Assembly: GCA_038120095.1 (NCBI GenBank)
Contig: JAYOKZ010000010.1
Span: 1-64,000 of the forward strand
Reading direction: 5' to 3'
From: UBA2589 sp038120095
GTDB lineage: Bacteria; Gemmatimonadota; Gemmatimonadetes; Longimicrobiales; Gaopeijiaceae
Length of the DNA: 64,000 nt
Position numbers and translations under genes: made by a program. Under the pieces are notes generated by a model that saw only the letters and a program-made list of their open reading frames with translations, was not told where the DNA came from and did no database searches. Each line of letters begins with the position of its first letter. The first letter of the stretch is position 1. This document shows, in pieces, positions 1 to 9,305 of the stretch.

Positions 1-1701
1 CGGCTCCACTGCCCCGGGGTACGAGGTGCTCACGAGGGTCCGCCCGTCCGTCGGAGCGAACAGGTTGTCGTCATCGAGCGCGACCGAGCTCAGATCGAAC
101 GGGGCATACCCGGCAGGAAGGTCCGAGGCAATGATGTCCGGCGGGGACATCATGGAGCCGAAGCTGTCGTAGCCCGTGCGGAGCAGCGGGTCCGCCACCA
201 GGTTGTTGAACGCAGCGTTGAGGAAGAAGTCCTTGTTCTCCTGCTGCGACAGGCCTGAGCACGCCTCGAAGTTGAGATCGTCGCCCTCTGCTGCTGCATT
301 GTTCCAGACCACGGAGCCCTCGATGGAAAGGGTGGTCTTCGGATCGGTCTGGCCTCCGGGGAAGCGATTGTTGGCAGCGGTCACGGTACCCGCGTTCTCG
401 ACGCAGAAACCCGCGTCACCGAAGCCGGTGAAGATCGAGTTGTAAACCCGGTAGTGCGAACCCTCACGGAACTGAACACCCCGATCACCGTTGTTCGCCA
501 GCGTGATCTCCCCGGAGCCGAAACCGGCACCCACCATGGTCGCGTTGGCGATCACAGCCGTCGACTTGGGGGACCGATCGGCATCTTCCCCGTCGTTCGA
601 CAGCTCCATGCCATTGTCCGCCGCGTCACCGCGCTGCTGGCCGACGATGAACTGCATGAAGCCCCGGTATCCATCCGTGCCGTCAACGGAGTCGTCGCCG
701 ATCCCGGTCACCACGAGGTGGTCGATCGAGACCGTGCCCCCGAAGGGCTCGACACCGTCGTCGACATTGTAGTGAATCTGTAGGTACGAGATCGTCGTAC
801 CGGATCCCACGCCCTGCAGTGCAATTCCGTTCAGCTGATCGGTCGGGGTCACGTCGTCACCGGCGAACTCGATTCGTACACCGCGGAGAATTCCGGAATT
901 GTCGGTGTCGAGATTCCCGCCGAAGAGCCCGGAGTCGCCCTCGCCTTCAGCTTCAGCGCCGGCGTTGGTCTGCGCCCGACCGTTGATGATCAAACCACCC
1001 CAGTCACCACGCGCACGATCGCCCTTCGCCTTGTCCGACGTGAAGACGATCGTCTCCGCCTCGGTGGGGGCACGGTCGACACCGTCCGTAGCGTCCGCGA
1101 CGATTTTCGAGCCCCGGTTGATCACGAGGTAGGCACCACGAACGCCCTGCGGAAGATCCGTTTTGCCCACGATCGTCGTGCCCGGTTCGATCGTCAGCGT
1201 TGCCTCGACGCAGGACGCTGCCGAGCCGTCGGCCCCGCAGTCGACCCCTACGAAGATGGGCTGGGTGAGAACCCAGACCTTGTCGGCGGTCCACGTCACG
1301 TTCGAGAGGATGTCAGTCGACACCTCCACAAACGTCTCGACCGGGTCGTCGATCGTGACCGTCACGGCCGGAGCGGCCGCCTCGCCGGCAGAGTTCACGG
1401 CATAGACCGTCGCCGCATAGGTCAAGCTGTACGTAAGGCCGGAAAATTCGACGGAGCTCGACGTCGTTGTCTCCACGCGATCGGCTTCCCCGGAGGCCGT
1501 AAGGACCACACGATGCGACGTGGCGCTTGCACCGGGGGTGAAGGAGACGGTCACCGATGTGCCGTTCGCGAGCGCCGCAACACCGGTCGGCGCAGAGGGA
1601 ATATCAGGGCCCGTCGGAGAGACCTCTCCGTCATCACACGCGGCCACAGAGAACGCGACAAGCAGCGTGGTCGCTACGGATCGCACATAATTGGACTTCA
1701 T
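1..1701 (-). CDS. Secreted lipoprotein with fibronectin type III-like and beta-helix-like region (C-terminus cut)
   Basis: The reading frame is open from the ATG at 1701 to the window edge, 567 codons without a stop, so the C-terminus is missing. The N-terminus is a lipoprotein signal ending in VAAC (Cys22), followed by an Asp/Glu/Pro-rich linker. Residues about 36-120 look like a fibronectin type III domain. The rest is rich in Gly, Asn, Asp and Val with repeated short strands (GWGGLIINGRA-like stretches), as in right-handed beta-helix surface proteins that accompany TonB receptors in Gemmatimonadota and Bacteroidota. It lies 41 nt downstream of the TonB receptor on the same strand and probably shares its transcript. 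A role as cell-surface partner of the receptor is inferred; the substrate is unknown. Confidence 0.75.
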   Translation of the reverse strand, partial: MKSNYVRSVATTLLVAFSVAACDDGEVSPTGPDIPSAPTGVAALANGTSVTVSFTPGASATSHRVVLTASGEADRVETTTSSSVEFSGLTYSLTYAATVYAVNSAGEAAAPAVTVTIDDPVETFVEVSTDILSNVTWTADKVWVLTQPIFVGVDCGADGSAASCVEATLTIEPGTTIVGKTDLPQGVRGAYLVINRGSKIVADATDGVDRAPTEAETIVFTSDKAKGDRARGDWGGLIINGRAQTNAGAEAEGEGDSGLFGGNLDTDNSGILRGVRIEFAGDDVTPTDQLNGIALQGVGSGTTISYLQIHYNVDDGVEPFGGTVSIDHLVVTGIGDDSVDGTDGYRGFMQFIVGQQRGDAADNGMELSNDGEDADRSPKSTAVIANATMVGAGFGSGEITLANNGDRGVQFREGSHYRVYNSIFTGFGDAGFCVENAGTVTAANNRFPGGQTDPKTTLSIEGSVVWNNAAAEGDDLNFEACSGLSQQENKDFFLNAAFNNLVADPLLRTGYDSFGSMMSPPDIIASDLPAGYAPFDLSSVALDDDNLFAPTDGRTLVSTSYPGAVEP

Positions 1702-1742
1702 GATTCACGCTTCTCCGGAGGAGAGTTGAGATGAAATGGGAA

Positions 1743-4550
1743 TCAGTATTCCCAGGAAATCCCGACCGAAAATGTGCGGCCGGTAGTGAAGAGACGCTGG
1801 ACCTGCGTGATCCCATTCGCGGACTGTGAGAAGAGGTAGTCCGCGTTCAGAAGATTGGTCGCCCGAACACGCGCCTTGGCTCCAGCGAGGAGCGGGAATC
1901 CAAGCGATGCGTCGAGCGCATTACGCGGCTGCTCATAAAGGTCGGGGACTCCCGACCCACCAGCTGCCGTCAGGCGGGCACCGAATCGATTGAAGAAGAC
2001 CCCCGCCTCGACGCCGGCGAGGTTGTTCCAGTTCAGACCGGCATTTACCACATAACCGGCTTGACCCTCGAGCGGCCGAGTCAGATTGGTCGGCTCGAAG
2101 ATCGAGCCCGACCGCACCGTCACGTCCGAGTGGATCCATGAGTAGTTCGCTGACGCCGAGAACAGCTCCAGAGCGGGAGATACCCGTCCCAGCCCGAACT
2201 GAGCATCCGCCTCGACACCGAGGATCACTGCTTCGTCCGCGTTCTGAAACGAGTAGGCCGTCGACGCGGCTGCGACGAACACCTGTTCGATCGGCTCGTC
2301 GAGTGACTTGAAGAAACCTCCCAGAGAGAAGATTTCTCCCGGGGCAGGAAACCAGTCGACCCGGAGATCGGTGCTTACGATCTCCGCCGGAGTAAGGTCG
2401 GGATTTCCGAAGAGTTGCCGAAGCGACGCCGCTTCCGTGAACTGGAACGGGGCGAGTTCGCGAAACTCTGGACGGTCGAGTGTCCGACTTGCCGCCGCAC
2501 GAACCTTGACTGCGTCGCTGACGGAGAAAATGAGATTCAGCGAAGGTGCGATGTCGGCACGATTCACGCCCTGCAGAACGTCTCCCCGCGAGTTCAAACC
2601 CAATTCATAGGTCTCGAACCGGGCCCCCAGGATCGCCTGCAGGCGGCGTGACGGCGAAATATCCAGCATGGCGTAGCCTGCCACGCGGTCGTCGGTCGCA
2701 TCGTAGAGGTTGCCCGGCTCGACGATATCACTGAGAGAGAACTGACCGGGTCGACGAGCCGCGGACGTGAGTTCGGCGCTGGCAAGCGATGCGTCGAGGT
2801 CGTCGATCGTGTTTTCGAGAAAATCCCACACAAGTCGGCGTGAAGCGAAATCCCGCGTTCTCCGTCGGACCATGCTTCCGACCTTCAGAGACGCGGAATT
2901 CGAAAACAGCTCGAACGGCAGGGTCCAGTCCGCAGAGGCACTCAGGTCGTCGTCGACGAGATCGCTCCAGAAATAGGCTCCGGAGCCCGCGTCGGGGAAC
3001 AGCGTGTACGGGTCCGCCGGAGTGTCGGCGATATACAGGGATTCCCTGAGCATCGGCTCATCACGCTGAGCTCGAGCCATCGTCGCTCGCCATTCGAGCC
3101 GGGAGTCCGCAAATAGTTCGTGCTCACCGGACAGCTGCCCCCACAGCATGACCCGGGAGACGAAGCGGCTCCGCTCCGCGCGCACAAGCCCACCGATATC
3201 TTCCCGGTTGTCGCCTGTGTACATCCGACCTTCGTCGTCCGAATTGACGTTGACGGTCGTCTTGAGACTGATTTTTTGAGAAGGGGTCGGCTTGAAGGTC
3301 AGATTGCCGATCGTCCCCCACGAGATGTTTCGCGTACCGCGCGTAAAGCTGTAATCGACGTTTGGCTGACGATCCTCCGCCGCGACGGCCGGATCGAACG
3401 CCGAGACTCGCCACTTCCGCTCGATCTCGAGCGGCTGAAGCGTATAGTTGTCACTGTACTGTCCGGCGACGAAATAGCCCACCTCCCCGTCGGAGAATAC
3501 TCCGCTCCGACCACCGATCCCGAGATTGAAACTCCGATTCAACGGGGTGGCGCCCACGTCCGGCCTGAACGACTGATTCGACGCTTTCAGTTCCTCGGCA
3601 ATGAGCAGGCGGGACTCGTCATCCGCCGGAAGGCGGTTACCGGACGTGACCGGACCCATCACGGTCAGGACACTCTCGGGCTCGTTACGCCCCCCGGTAT
3701 CGAAGCCGAGAAAGTTCATAGCGCCGTTCGGGTAGGCGATGAAGCCATCCCGAAACTGGCTGTTGGTATTGACGCTGGTCCCGACACCGGCCGTGACGGT
3801 GAATTCGTTCGGGAAGTCCTTGGTTTGAATCTGAACCGAGCCCCCCGAAAAGTCGGCAGGCAGGTCCGGGGTGTAGGATTTCTGAGTCTGAAGACTCTCG
3901 AGAAAGCCGGAGGGGAACAGGTCGAGCGGCACGACCTCACGTTCCGGCTCAGGGCTCGGCAAGGATGAGCCGTTCAGCGAAGTCTGCGAATACCGTTCTC
4001 CGAGACCGCGCACGAACACGTATTTGCCCTCCGAGACTGTCACACCCGTGATCCGCTGCGCGACATCAGCGGCGTCCGAAGCAGGTCGTGCGGAAATCTC
4101 GGCCGCCCCGAGGCCCTCGATCAGAGCGTCTGAGGTGCGCCGTTCATCCAGGAGAAACGCCTGACTGCCGCGCTCACGGGTCGCCGTGATCACAATCTCG
4201 TCCAGTTCGACCGCTGACTCCGTCAGCGTGATGTCGAGCGGTACCACCTGACCTGCGCTCACGGAGACTTCCGTCACCGTCTTCGTACCATAGCCGATCA
4301 TCTGAGCTGTCACGGAAACCAGACCCACGGGCACTCGGGCGATCACGAAGCGGCCATCCAGATCACTGAGCGCTCCAGCAACTCCGTCATTCACGAACAC
4401 CTGAGCTCCCGAGAGAGCCCGAGCCGTCGAGGCATCGAGGACGTGTCCGACGATGGTTCCCGTCTGCTGAGCGGACAGGGACCGGGCACCAGGCGCTGCG
4501 ACCGCGACGAGAGCGACGAGAGCGGTGAATCGAAATGTGGACCTGATCAT
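1743..4550 (-). CDS. TonB-dependent outer-membrane receptor with N-terminal carboxypeptidase-regulatory domain
   Basis: A 935-residue outer-membrane beta-barrel receptor that would take up a large substrate using TonB energy. The start at 4550 is chosen because AAAGGGTAGC precedes this ATG and the next residues form a signal peptide ending LSAQ (about residues 1-28); an upstream in-frame ATG would add 17 residues before it. Residues about 30-108 are a carboxypeptidase-regulatory-like beta-sandwich, followed by a TonB-box-like DEIVITATR near 117, a plug domain (GVTVSEGKYVFVRGLGERY region) and a long barrel ending in aromatic-rich FSVGISWEY, as expected for a BamA-recognised C-terminus. This architecture resembles SusC/CirA-type receptors. 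The next gene downstream is a secreted lipoprotein. Confidence 0.93.
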   Translation of the reverse strand: MIRSTFRFTALVALVAVAAPGARSLSAQQTGTIVGHVLDASTARALSGAQVFVNDGVAGALSDLDGRFVIARVPVGLVSVTAQMIGYGTKTVTEVSVSAGQVVPLDITLTESAVELDEIVITATRERGSQAFLLDERRTSDALIEGLGAAEISARPASDAADVAQRITGVTVSEGKYVFVRGLGERYSQTSLNGSSLPSPEPEREVVPLDLFPSGFLESLQTQKSYTPDLPADFSGGSVQIQTKDFPNEFTVTAGVGTSVNTNSQFRDGFIAYPNGAMNFLGFDTGGRNEPESVLTVMGPVTSGNRLPADDESRLLIAEELKASNQSFRPDVGATPLNRSFNLGIGGRSGVFSDGEVGYFVAGQYSDNYTLQPLEIERKWRVSAFDPAVAAEDRQPNVDYSFTRGTRNISWGTIGNLTFKPTPSQKISLKTTVNVNSDDEGRMYTGDNREDIGGLVRAERSRFVSRVMLWGQLSGEHELFADSRLEWRATMARAQRDEPMLRESLYIADTPADPYTLFPDAGSGAYFWSDLVDDDLSASADWTLPFELFSNSASLKVGSMVRRRTRDFASRRLVWDFLENTIDDLDASLASAELTSAARRPGQFSLSDIVEPGNLYDATDDRVAGYAMLDISPSRRLQAILGARFETYELGLNSRGDVLQGVNRADIAPSLNLIFSVSDAVKVRAAASRTLDRPEFRELAPFQFTEAASLRQLFGNPDLTPAEIVSTDLRVDWFPAPGEIFSLGGFFKSLDEPIEQVFVAAASTAYSFQNADEAVILGVEADAQFGLGRVSPALELFSASANYSWIHSDVTVRSGSIFEPTNLTRPLEGQAGYVVNAGLNWNNLAGVEAGVFFNRFGARLTAAGGSGVPDLYEQPRNALDASLGFPLLAGAKARVRATNLLNADYLFSQSANGITQVQRLFTTGRTFSVGISWEY

Positions 4551-4723
4551 GCTACCCTTTGGAAAGCGTGTTTCGAGCGCTTCGGCGTTGGCACCGGGCA
4601 CTGGCTGCGATTTTTCTGATCGGAGGTTAGTCGAGCTGAGTAACGCTCAAGCTTGCTGTCTGTAACGCGTTCGTAACTCAGATTCGCTTCCGGGCCGCGT
4701 GCGGCTGATCCCTCGACTCAATC

Positions 4724-5908
4724 GTGACCAACCCGTTTCAATCGATCCTCGCCGACCGACGGCTCCGCGCTGCCGCCGAGATCCTCGAGAGCACCGACGA
4801 GCGCACGCTCTCCAGTCAAATCGAACTTTCCGAGATTCCTGCGCCTCCGTTTCAGGAGAGAAACCGAGGTCTGAGGCTGGCGGAGATGTTTGAACGTGCA
4901 GGCCTGCAGGACGTGCGGATGGACCCGATCGGGAACGTCCTCGGGTCATTCCCGGGCGAGGACGATGTCGGGATGCTCGTCGTGAGCGCTCACCTGGACA
5001 CCGTCTTCCCTGCGGGCACCGACGTTTCGGTAACCCGTCATGGGGATCTGCTGAGGGGTCCCGGCATCTCGGATGACGCACGCGGCCTCGCGTGCCTGGT
5101 CGCCGTGGCACAAGCCATGAACGAGGCCCGCATTTCGACTGTCCGTCCACTGCTCTTCGTCGGGACCGTGGGGGAGGAGGGCATGGGTGACCTTCGGGGA
5201 GTGAAGCACCTTTTCGGGTCAGGGGGCGAGGGGGAGCGAGCTGCGGCATTCATCTCCCTCGACGGAGCCGGTCTGAACCGCGTTGTTGTCCGTGGTCTCG
5301 GATCACGCCGCTATCGGGTCACGGTGCGCGGTCCGGGCGGTCACTCGTGGGTGGACTGGGGCACTCCGAACCCACTCCACTCTCTGACGCGGATCGGGCA
5401 GCGCCTCACCCAGCTTCCGCTCGCCAGCGAACCACGTACCACCCTGACGCTCGCGCGAATCGGCGGAGGAACCAGTATCAACGCGATCCCGCAGGAGGTG
5501 TGGCTCGAGATCGACACCCGCTCTGCCGCCGACGAACACCTCGAGCGGTTACAGGAGCAGATTCACACGTGCGTCGCTGAGGAGGTGAGCCATGAACGTG
5601 AACTCTCGGCACAGGTGGAGATCGTCGGCGACAGGCCCGGCGGCTCGACGGACGAGAACCAGACTCTCGTGCAGGCCGCACTCCTCGCGACACGGGAGCG
5701 CGGGCGTGACCCCCTCCTGGCCCTTTCCAGCACCGATGCCAATGTACCGATGGCCCTTGGTATTCCCGCGCTGACGCTCGGGTGTGGCGGCGATGCCGGA
5801 CTGGCACACACGACGGACGAGTGGTACCGAAACGTCGACGGTCCTGACGGAGCGATTCGGGCCCTGTACACCATCCTGCTCTACGCCGGGCTGGGCTCCT
5901 CCGCATAA
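4724..5908 (+). CDS. M20-family zinc metallopeptidase (peptidase T/ArgE-like)
   Basis: A 394-residue M20/M25/M40 metallohydrolase, a co-catalytic di-zinc peptidase or deacylase. Visible ligands are H90 in SAHLDTVF with D92, D117/D118 in GISDDARG, the Glu pair E151-E152 in GTVGEEGMGD, D180, and a C-terminal His in LAHTTDEW. The dimerisation (lid) domain lies in the middle, after about residue 190. It starts with GTG at 4724 and reads divergently from the TonB receptor across about 170 nt. There is no signal peptide, so it is cytoplasmic. The exact substrate (tripeptide, dipeptide or acyl-amino acid) cannot be read from the sequence. The fit to the family is strong. Confidence 0.9.
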   Translation: MTNPFQSILADRRLRAAAEILESTDERTLSSQIELSEIPAPPFQERNRGLRLAEMFERAGLQDVRMDPIGNVLGSFPGEDDVGMLVVSAHLDTVFPAGTDVSVTRHGDLLRGPGISDDARGLACLVAVAQAMNEARISTVRPLLFVGTVGEEGMGDLRGVKHLFGSGGEGERAAAFISLDGAGLNRVVVRGLGSRRYRVTVRGPGGHSWVDWGTPNPLHSLTRIGQRLTQLPLASEPRTTLTLARIGGGTSINAIPQEVWLEIDTRSAADEHLERLQEQIHTCVAEEVSHERELSAQVEIVGDRPGGSTDENQTLVQAALLATRERGRDPLLALSSTDANVPMALGIPALTLGCGGDAGLAHTTDEWYRNVDGPDGAIRALYTILLYAGLGSSA

Positions 5909-5983
5909 CCGCGGGATCGCCCGGAAATCCCCGCGACCGCCGAACGGGGCTTGCCCGAACGCTCATGGTGGCGCCCCGTGGCG

Positions 5984-6985
5984 TCAAACCTCCCCAGACA
6001 CCTCCGAGTGGTCGGTCACCCGCATCGTACCTGAGACGTCCCGAATGTCTGCGAACCCACCGATCATCGAGTCGTGGAGGCTGACACGAGCGAGCCGAGC
6101 CCCGGGCCCGACCACACAGTCCCGGAGCTCGGAGTCCTCGACCACGGCCCCCCGCTCCAGGGTCACGTTCGGTCCGATACGCCCCCCACGGACTTCAACG
6201 CCCGCCTCGATACGGACCGGCTCCACGATGTGAACATCTCTCACGATCGCCGCCTCATCGACCCCGCCGCGACCCGTTTCGAGCAGATGGCCATTCGTCT
6301 CCAGGAGCGTCTCGGGCTTTCCGGCGTCCCACCATCCCTCGACGGGGGCGGTGATGAGCTTCGCCCCGTGATCGACCATGTACTGGAACGCATCCGTCAG
6401 ATAGAACTCTCCCGACGGTCCCGGGTCGGTGGCCAGCGTATGGCGCACGCCCTCGAAGAGCAGTTCGTGGTCACGGATGTAATAGAGGCCGATGTTCGCC
6501 AGTTTCGAAACGGGTTCGGATGGCTTCTCGACGATCTGCTTCATCGTCCCATCCTCGTTGGTCACGATGACTCCGAAGCGCTGGTAGTCTTCTACCTCTT
6601 TGGCCCACAGAACGGCAGCGTACTCGGAGCCCAGCGTGCGAGTCAGTCCGTAATCCACCTCGAGGACGGCATCGGCGAAAATGATCAGGACGTCCTCGTC
6701 GACGAAGGGCTCCGCAAGCGCGATCGCTCCGGCCGTCCCGTCCTGAACCTCCTGAAGCACGTAATGTCCCTTGATCTGCGGATATTCCGCATCGATCCAG
6801 GACTGCATCGAGTCTCGCAGATGACCGACGATGAACACGACTTCCGTCACCCCAAGGGCGACCAGATCGTCAAGTATGAAGGCGAGAACCGGCTTGCCGG
6901 CGACCTTCAGGAGGGGCTTTGGCGTATGATGAGTGTGGGGGCGAAGGCGGGTACCTTTCCCGGCAAGTGGAATGACCGCTTTCAT
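5984..6985 (-). CDS. Sugar-phosphate nucleotidyltransferase with left-handed beta-helix tail
   Basis: A 333-residue enzyme that activates a sugar-1-phosphate with an NTP. The N-terminus has the nucleotide-binding signature LAGKGTRLRP (residues 7-16) followed by the KPLLKVAGKP sugar-site motif, then a Rossmann-type transferase core to about residue 235. The C-terminal ~80 residues contain hexapeptide-like repeats (isoleucine/valine every sixth position around GRIGPNVTLERGAVVEDS) typical of a left-handed beta-helix, as in RmlA-long/GlmU/mannose-1-phosphate guanylyltransferase relatives. Nucleotide and sugar specificity are not settled by sequence alone. It is convergent with the M20 gene and divergent from the SIMPL gene. 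Confidence 0.9.
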   Translation of the reverse strand: MKAVIPLAGKGTRLRPHTHHTPKPLLKVAGKPVLAFILDDLVALGVTEVVFIVGHLRDSMQSWIDAEYPQIKGHYVLQEVQDGTAGAIALAEPFVDEDVLIIFADAVLEVDYGLTRTLGSEYAAVLWAKEVEDYQRFGVIVTNEDGTMKQIVEKPSEPVSKLANIGLYYIRDHELLFEGVRHTLATDPGPSGEFYLTDAFQYMVDHGAKLITAPVEGWWDAGKPETLLETNGHLLETGRGGVDEAAIVRDVHIVEPVRIEAGVEVRGGRIGPNVTLERGAVVEDSELRDCVVGPGARLARVSLHDSMIGGFADIRDVSGTMRVTDHSEVSGEV

Positions 6986-6999
6986 CGTCCCTCACAATG

Positions 7000-7036
7000 G
7001 TGTGGCGAGTGGTGGTTGAGCGCGCCACACTATAAC
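7000..7036. promoter_or_regulatory. Inverted repeat next to a -10-like box in a divergent intergenic region
   Basis: GTGTGGCG at 7000-7007 is repeated as its exact reverse complement CGCCACAC at 7023-7030 (15-nt spacer), immediately before TATAAC at 7031-7036. It lies between the divergent nucleotidyltransferase (start 6985) and SIMPL (start 7120) genes. The arrangement would suit an operator over a promoter or a hairpin in the 5' leader. No good -35 box is visible, so promoter function is a guess. Confidence 0.3.
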
Positions 7037-7119
7037 GCGTCCCGCGGGTTGTCCGTAACGGATCCGGGGACACCTTGCACGATGCCCCGGCAATCGCGTC
7101 TCCTTTCACCTCGAGAGCC

Positions 7120-7917
7120 ATGAACAGGATCACCAAGCCGGTTCTGCTGGGCGTCGCCCTGGGTGCCTGTACGGGACCGGGTGCGGGCGGCCAGCTTGCC
7201 CCACCGATCGACACCTCGCTGGAACGCGTCCATCGGTACGAGGTCCCCGCCGAGCCGCGCCAGGAGGCACCCGTCATTGGGCCCGGCTGGATCCAGGTCA
7301 GTGGCACGGGCAGTGTTCAGGTGGACCCGGATCGGGCCGCAGTCACCTTTGCGGTTGAAACCCGTGGGGCCACGGCAGGAGCGGCGGCCGAGGCGAATGC
7401 GGACGTCATGGACGCCGTGCTGCGCACGCTCCGAGCAGCAGGATTCGACGGTCTCGAGCTCGCTACGCATGGCTACTCGCTGCGTCCGGAGTACTCCTCT
7501 GTCCCGAACCAGCGCGTGCGCGAGGTGGTCGGGTATGTCGCTCTGAACAATGTTCGCGCATCCGTGGGCACCGTGAATGCGGTCGGGCGCGTGATCGATA
7601 GGGCGGTCGAAGCCGGAGCGAACCGAATCACGGGGATCACGTTCTTCGCTTCGGATACCGGTCCTGCCCGAGCGGAGGCTACGGCCCTGGCAGTTCGTGC
7701 TGCACGAAGCCAGGCCCAGGTCATCGCCGAGTCACTCGGTTATCGTCTGGGGCGGCCGTTGGAGGTGTCCGGGGGAGCGTCGAGACCGAGCCCGGTCCCC
7801 TATCAGGCCGAAGCGATGACCCTGCGCGCGGCAGATACGCCGATCGAAGCGGGTGACCAGACCGTCACGGCGAACGTGTCCATCCGCTTTGCCCTGGGGC
7901 CGGAGGGGGCTGGTTGA
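7120..7917 (+). CDS. SIMPL (DUF541) domain protein, probable lipoprotein
   Basis: A 265-residue envelope protein. The ATG at 7120 is preferred over an upstream in-frame TTG (7075) because it places a hydrophobic signal segment directly at the N-terminus, with a lipobox-like LGAC (Cys about 13). The rest matches the SIMPL/DUF541 fold (conserved VSGTGSVQVDPDRAAVTF start, alternating beta strands, and a central 'ARSQAQVIAESLGYRLGRPLEV' type helix region, here around residues 190-212). SIMPL proteins are periplasmic or outer-membrane associated and of poorly defined function; some protect against oxidative stress. The stop codon overlaps the next start (TTGA), so it is translationally coupled to the DUF1499-like gene. 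Confidence 0.85.
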   Translation: MNRITKPVLLGVALGACTGPGAGGQLAPPIDTSLERVHRYEVPAEPRQEAPVIGPGWIQVSGTGSVQVDPDRAAVTFAVETRGATAGAAAEANADVMDAVLRTLRAAGFDGLELATHGYSLRPEYSSVPNQRVREVVGYVALNNVRASVGTVNAVGRVIDRAVEAGANRITGITFFASDTGPARAEATALAVRAARSQAQVIAESLGYRLGRPLEVSGGASRPSPVPYQAEAMTLRAADTPIEAGDQTVTANVSIRFALGPEGAG

Positions 7918-8345
7918 CCGGCCTGCTCGCCCGGCTCCACGAGAAGGAAGCCAACACCGACCCTCGGTCGGATGACCCACGCCTCTCCGGGCGCACATAC
8001 ACGATCCGCTTCGAAGACGTCTGGCAGGCGTCGATGCGTGTCTGTGGCGGTGGCCTGCTGGGCTGGAGTATCGGAAGAGCGGATGACCAGAGAGGGATCA
8101 TCGAGGCATTGGCCAAAGTGCCACTCATCGGTTCTGAAACGGACGTCCACGTTCAGGTGGGCCTGGACCAGCAGGGTCAGACACGCGTCGACGCCGTCGC
8201 CGTGTCACGCGGGGAGAAGGGTGACTGGGGGCGGACCCGACGCTTGATCGGAAAATTCTCGCGAGCACTCGACGCCGAACTTGGCGCTCGTCCCGAGCAG
8301 ATCCTCGACCCGACGCGACACCCGGTGTACCGCGATTCGACATGA
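7914..8345 (+). CDS. DUF1499-like protein
   Basis: A 143-residue cytoplasmic or membrane-associated protein. It begins with TTG at 7914 inside the stop of the SIMPL gene. Features that recall DUF1499 are FEDVWQASMRV near residue 33, a middle strand-rich segment, the SRGEKGDWGRTRRLI motif near residue 99 (compare the family's SR-x-G-x-D-x-G-x-N-x-x-R pattern) and a final helix. The assignment is by pattern only. It is followed by a lipoprotein gene through an ATGA overlap (8342-8345), so the run from 7120 onward appears to be one operon. Confidence 0.55.
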   Translation: MTGLLARLHEKEANTDPRSDDPRLSGRTYTIRFEDVWQASMRVCGGGLLGWSIGRADDQRGIIEALAKVPLIGSETDVHVQVGLDQQGQTRVDAVAVSRGEKGDWGRTRRLIGKFSRALDAELGARPEQILDPTRHPVYRDST

Positions 8346-9301
8346 CCCGGCAGACGGCACGACTGCGGATCGGCATCTTCATGATGCTCAGCATGACGCT
8401 GGCATGCGACGACGCCGGTGATTCGGCGCCGGGGGAGCCCACCACCGACATCCCTGCGACAGACGAGGTAACCCAAACCCGCCGGTTCTTCGAGCGAAAC
8501 TTCGTCTTTGCATCCGTCGCATCTGACAGTGTGTTCATCGTGCCCTGGCTCATTCGGACGAGCCAGGAGCCAGACAGCGTGATCCGAGACGCCGGAGCCT
8601 GGCTCGCCCGTGGCGGCGTCTGGGACGGATTCTTCGATGAGCGCTGGCGTACCGGTCCAACGAGGGCTCCCACCCGGCTCGCACCGCACAAAGGGCTCCA
8701 ATTCCTCGTGCGGGACAACGGCGCGATCGACGGAGTCATCTACGAAGAGGGTGCTCGGTCACTCGAGCTCATTCTGGGGGAGGCCAATGCACCGTGGACC
8801 GGAGCGTACGGGGATACCTATCAGGTACGCTCCGGTGCCGCATTTCTGGTCGATCGTCGGATCGACGGCATGATCCTCGACATGTCGCGTGCCTCGGCCG
8901 GTGGCGTGCCTCCTGCGGGCGACTGGGCCTTCCTGCTTTCCGGAGACTCCGCCTACTTCGTGCTTGCCGGAGACTCGGAGTATGGAGGCACCGACGAACC
9001 GAGCTTCCGAGCGTGGGGAGTGCACGAAGACGAACGATGGCAGTGGTCGAACGTCAACGTGGCCTGGGAGGAAACCGAAGCATTTCCTCCCGCCCGACGG
9101 GACATCCCCGTCAAGTGGCGTGTCAGCTCCCGAAGTGGCCAGATCGAGGGCCGCCTCGAGGCGGTGTCAGCCGAGATTCAGGCAGGTGAAGGTCCCGGAC
9201 CACTCCTCCCGGTGGAGGCTCTCTTCGAAGTGACCGGTGAACTGGCCGCGGGCACGGCGACGTTCCGAGTTCATGGCGTCGTAGTGCACGAGCGACGATG
9301 A
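8342..9301 (+). CDS. Lipoprotein of unknown function
   Basis: A 319-residue protein with a lipoprotein signal peptide ending MTLAC (Cys22). The mature part is acidic and Ser/Thr-rich at first, then mixed alpha/beta with many Trp and Tyr residues. I recognise no family. The ATG overlaps the previous stop as ATGA, and the next gene starts 4 nt after its stop, so it belongs to the SIMPL to DUF445 operon. Its role is probably in the envelope, inferred from the signal and context only. Confidence 0.75.
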   Translation: MTRQTARLRIGIFMMLSMTLACDDAGDSAPGEPTTDIPATDEVTQTRRFFERNFVFASVASDSVFIVPWLIRTSQEPDSVIRDAGAWLARGGVWDGFFDERWRTGPTRAPTRLAPHKGLQFLVRDNGAIDGVIYEEGARSLELILGEANAPWTGAYGDTYQVRSGAAFLVDRRIDGMILDMSRASAGGVPPAGDWAFLLSGDSAYFVLAGDSEYGGTDEPSFRAWGVHEDERWQWSNVNVAWEETEAFPPARRDIPVKWRVSSRSGQIEGRLEAVSAEIQAGEGPGPLLPVEALFEVTGELAAGTATFRVHGVVVHERR

Positions 9302-9305
9302 CCTG

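Noticed and set aside
4636..4681. Imperfect inverted repeat CTGAGTAAC / GTAACTCAG between the TonB receptor and M20 peptidase
   Set aside because: One mismatch and a wide spacer; too weak to call an operator without comparison.
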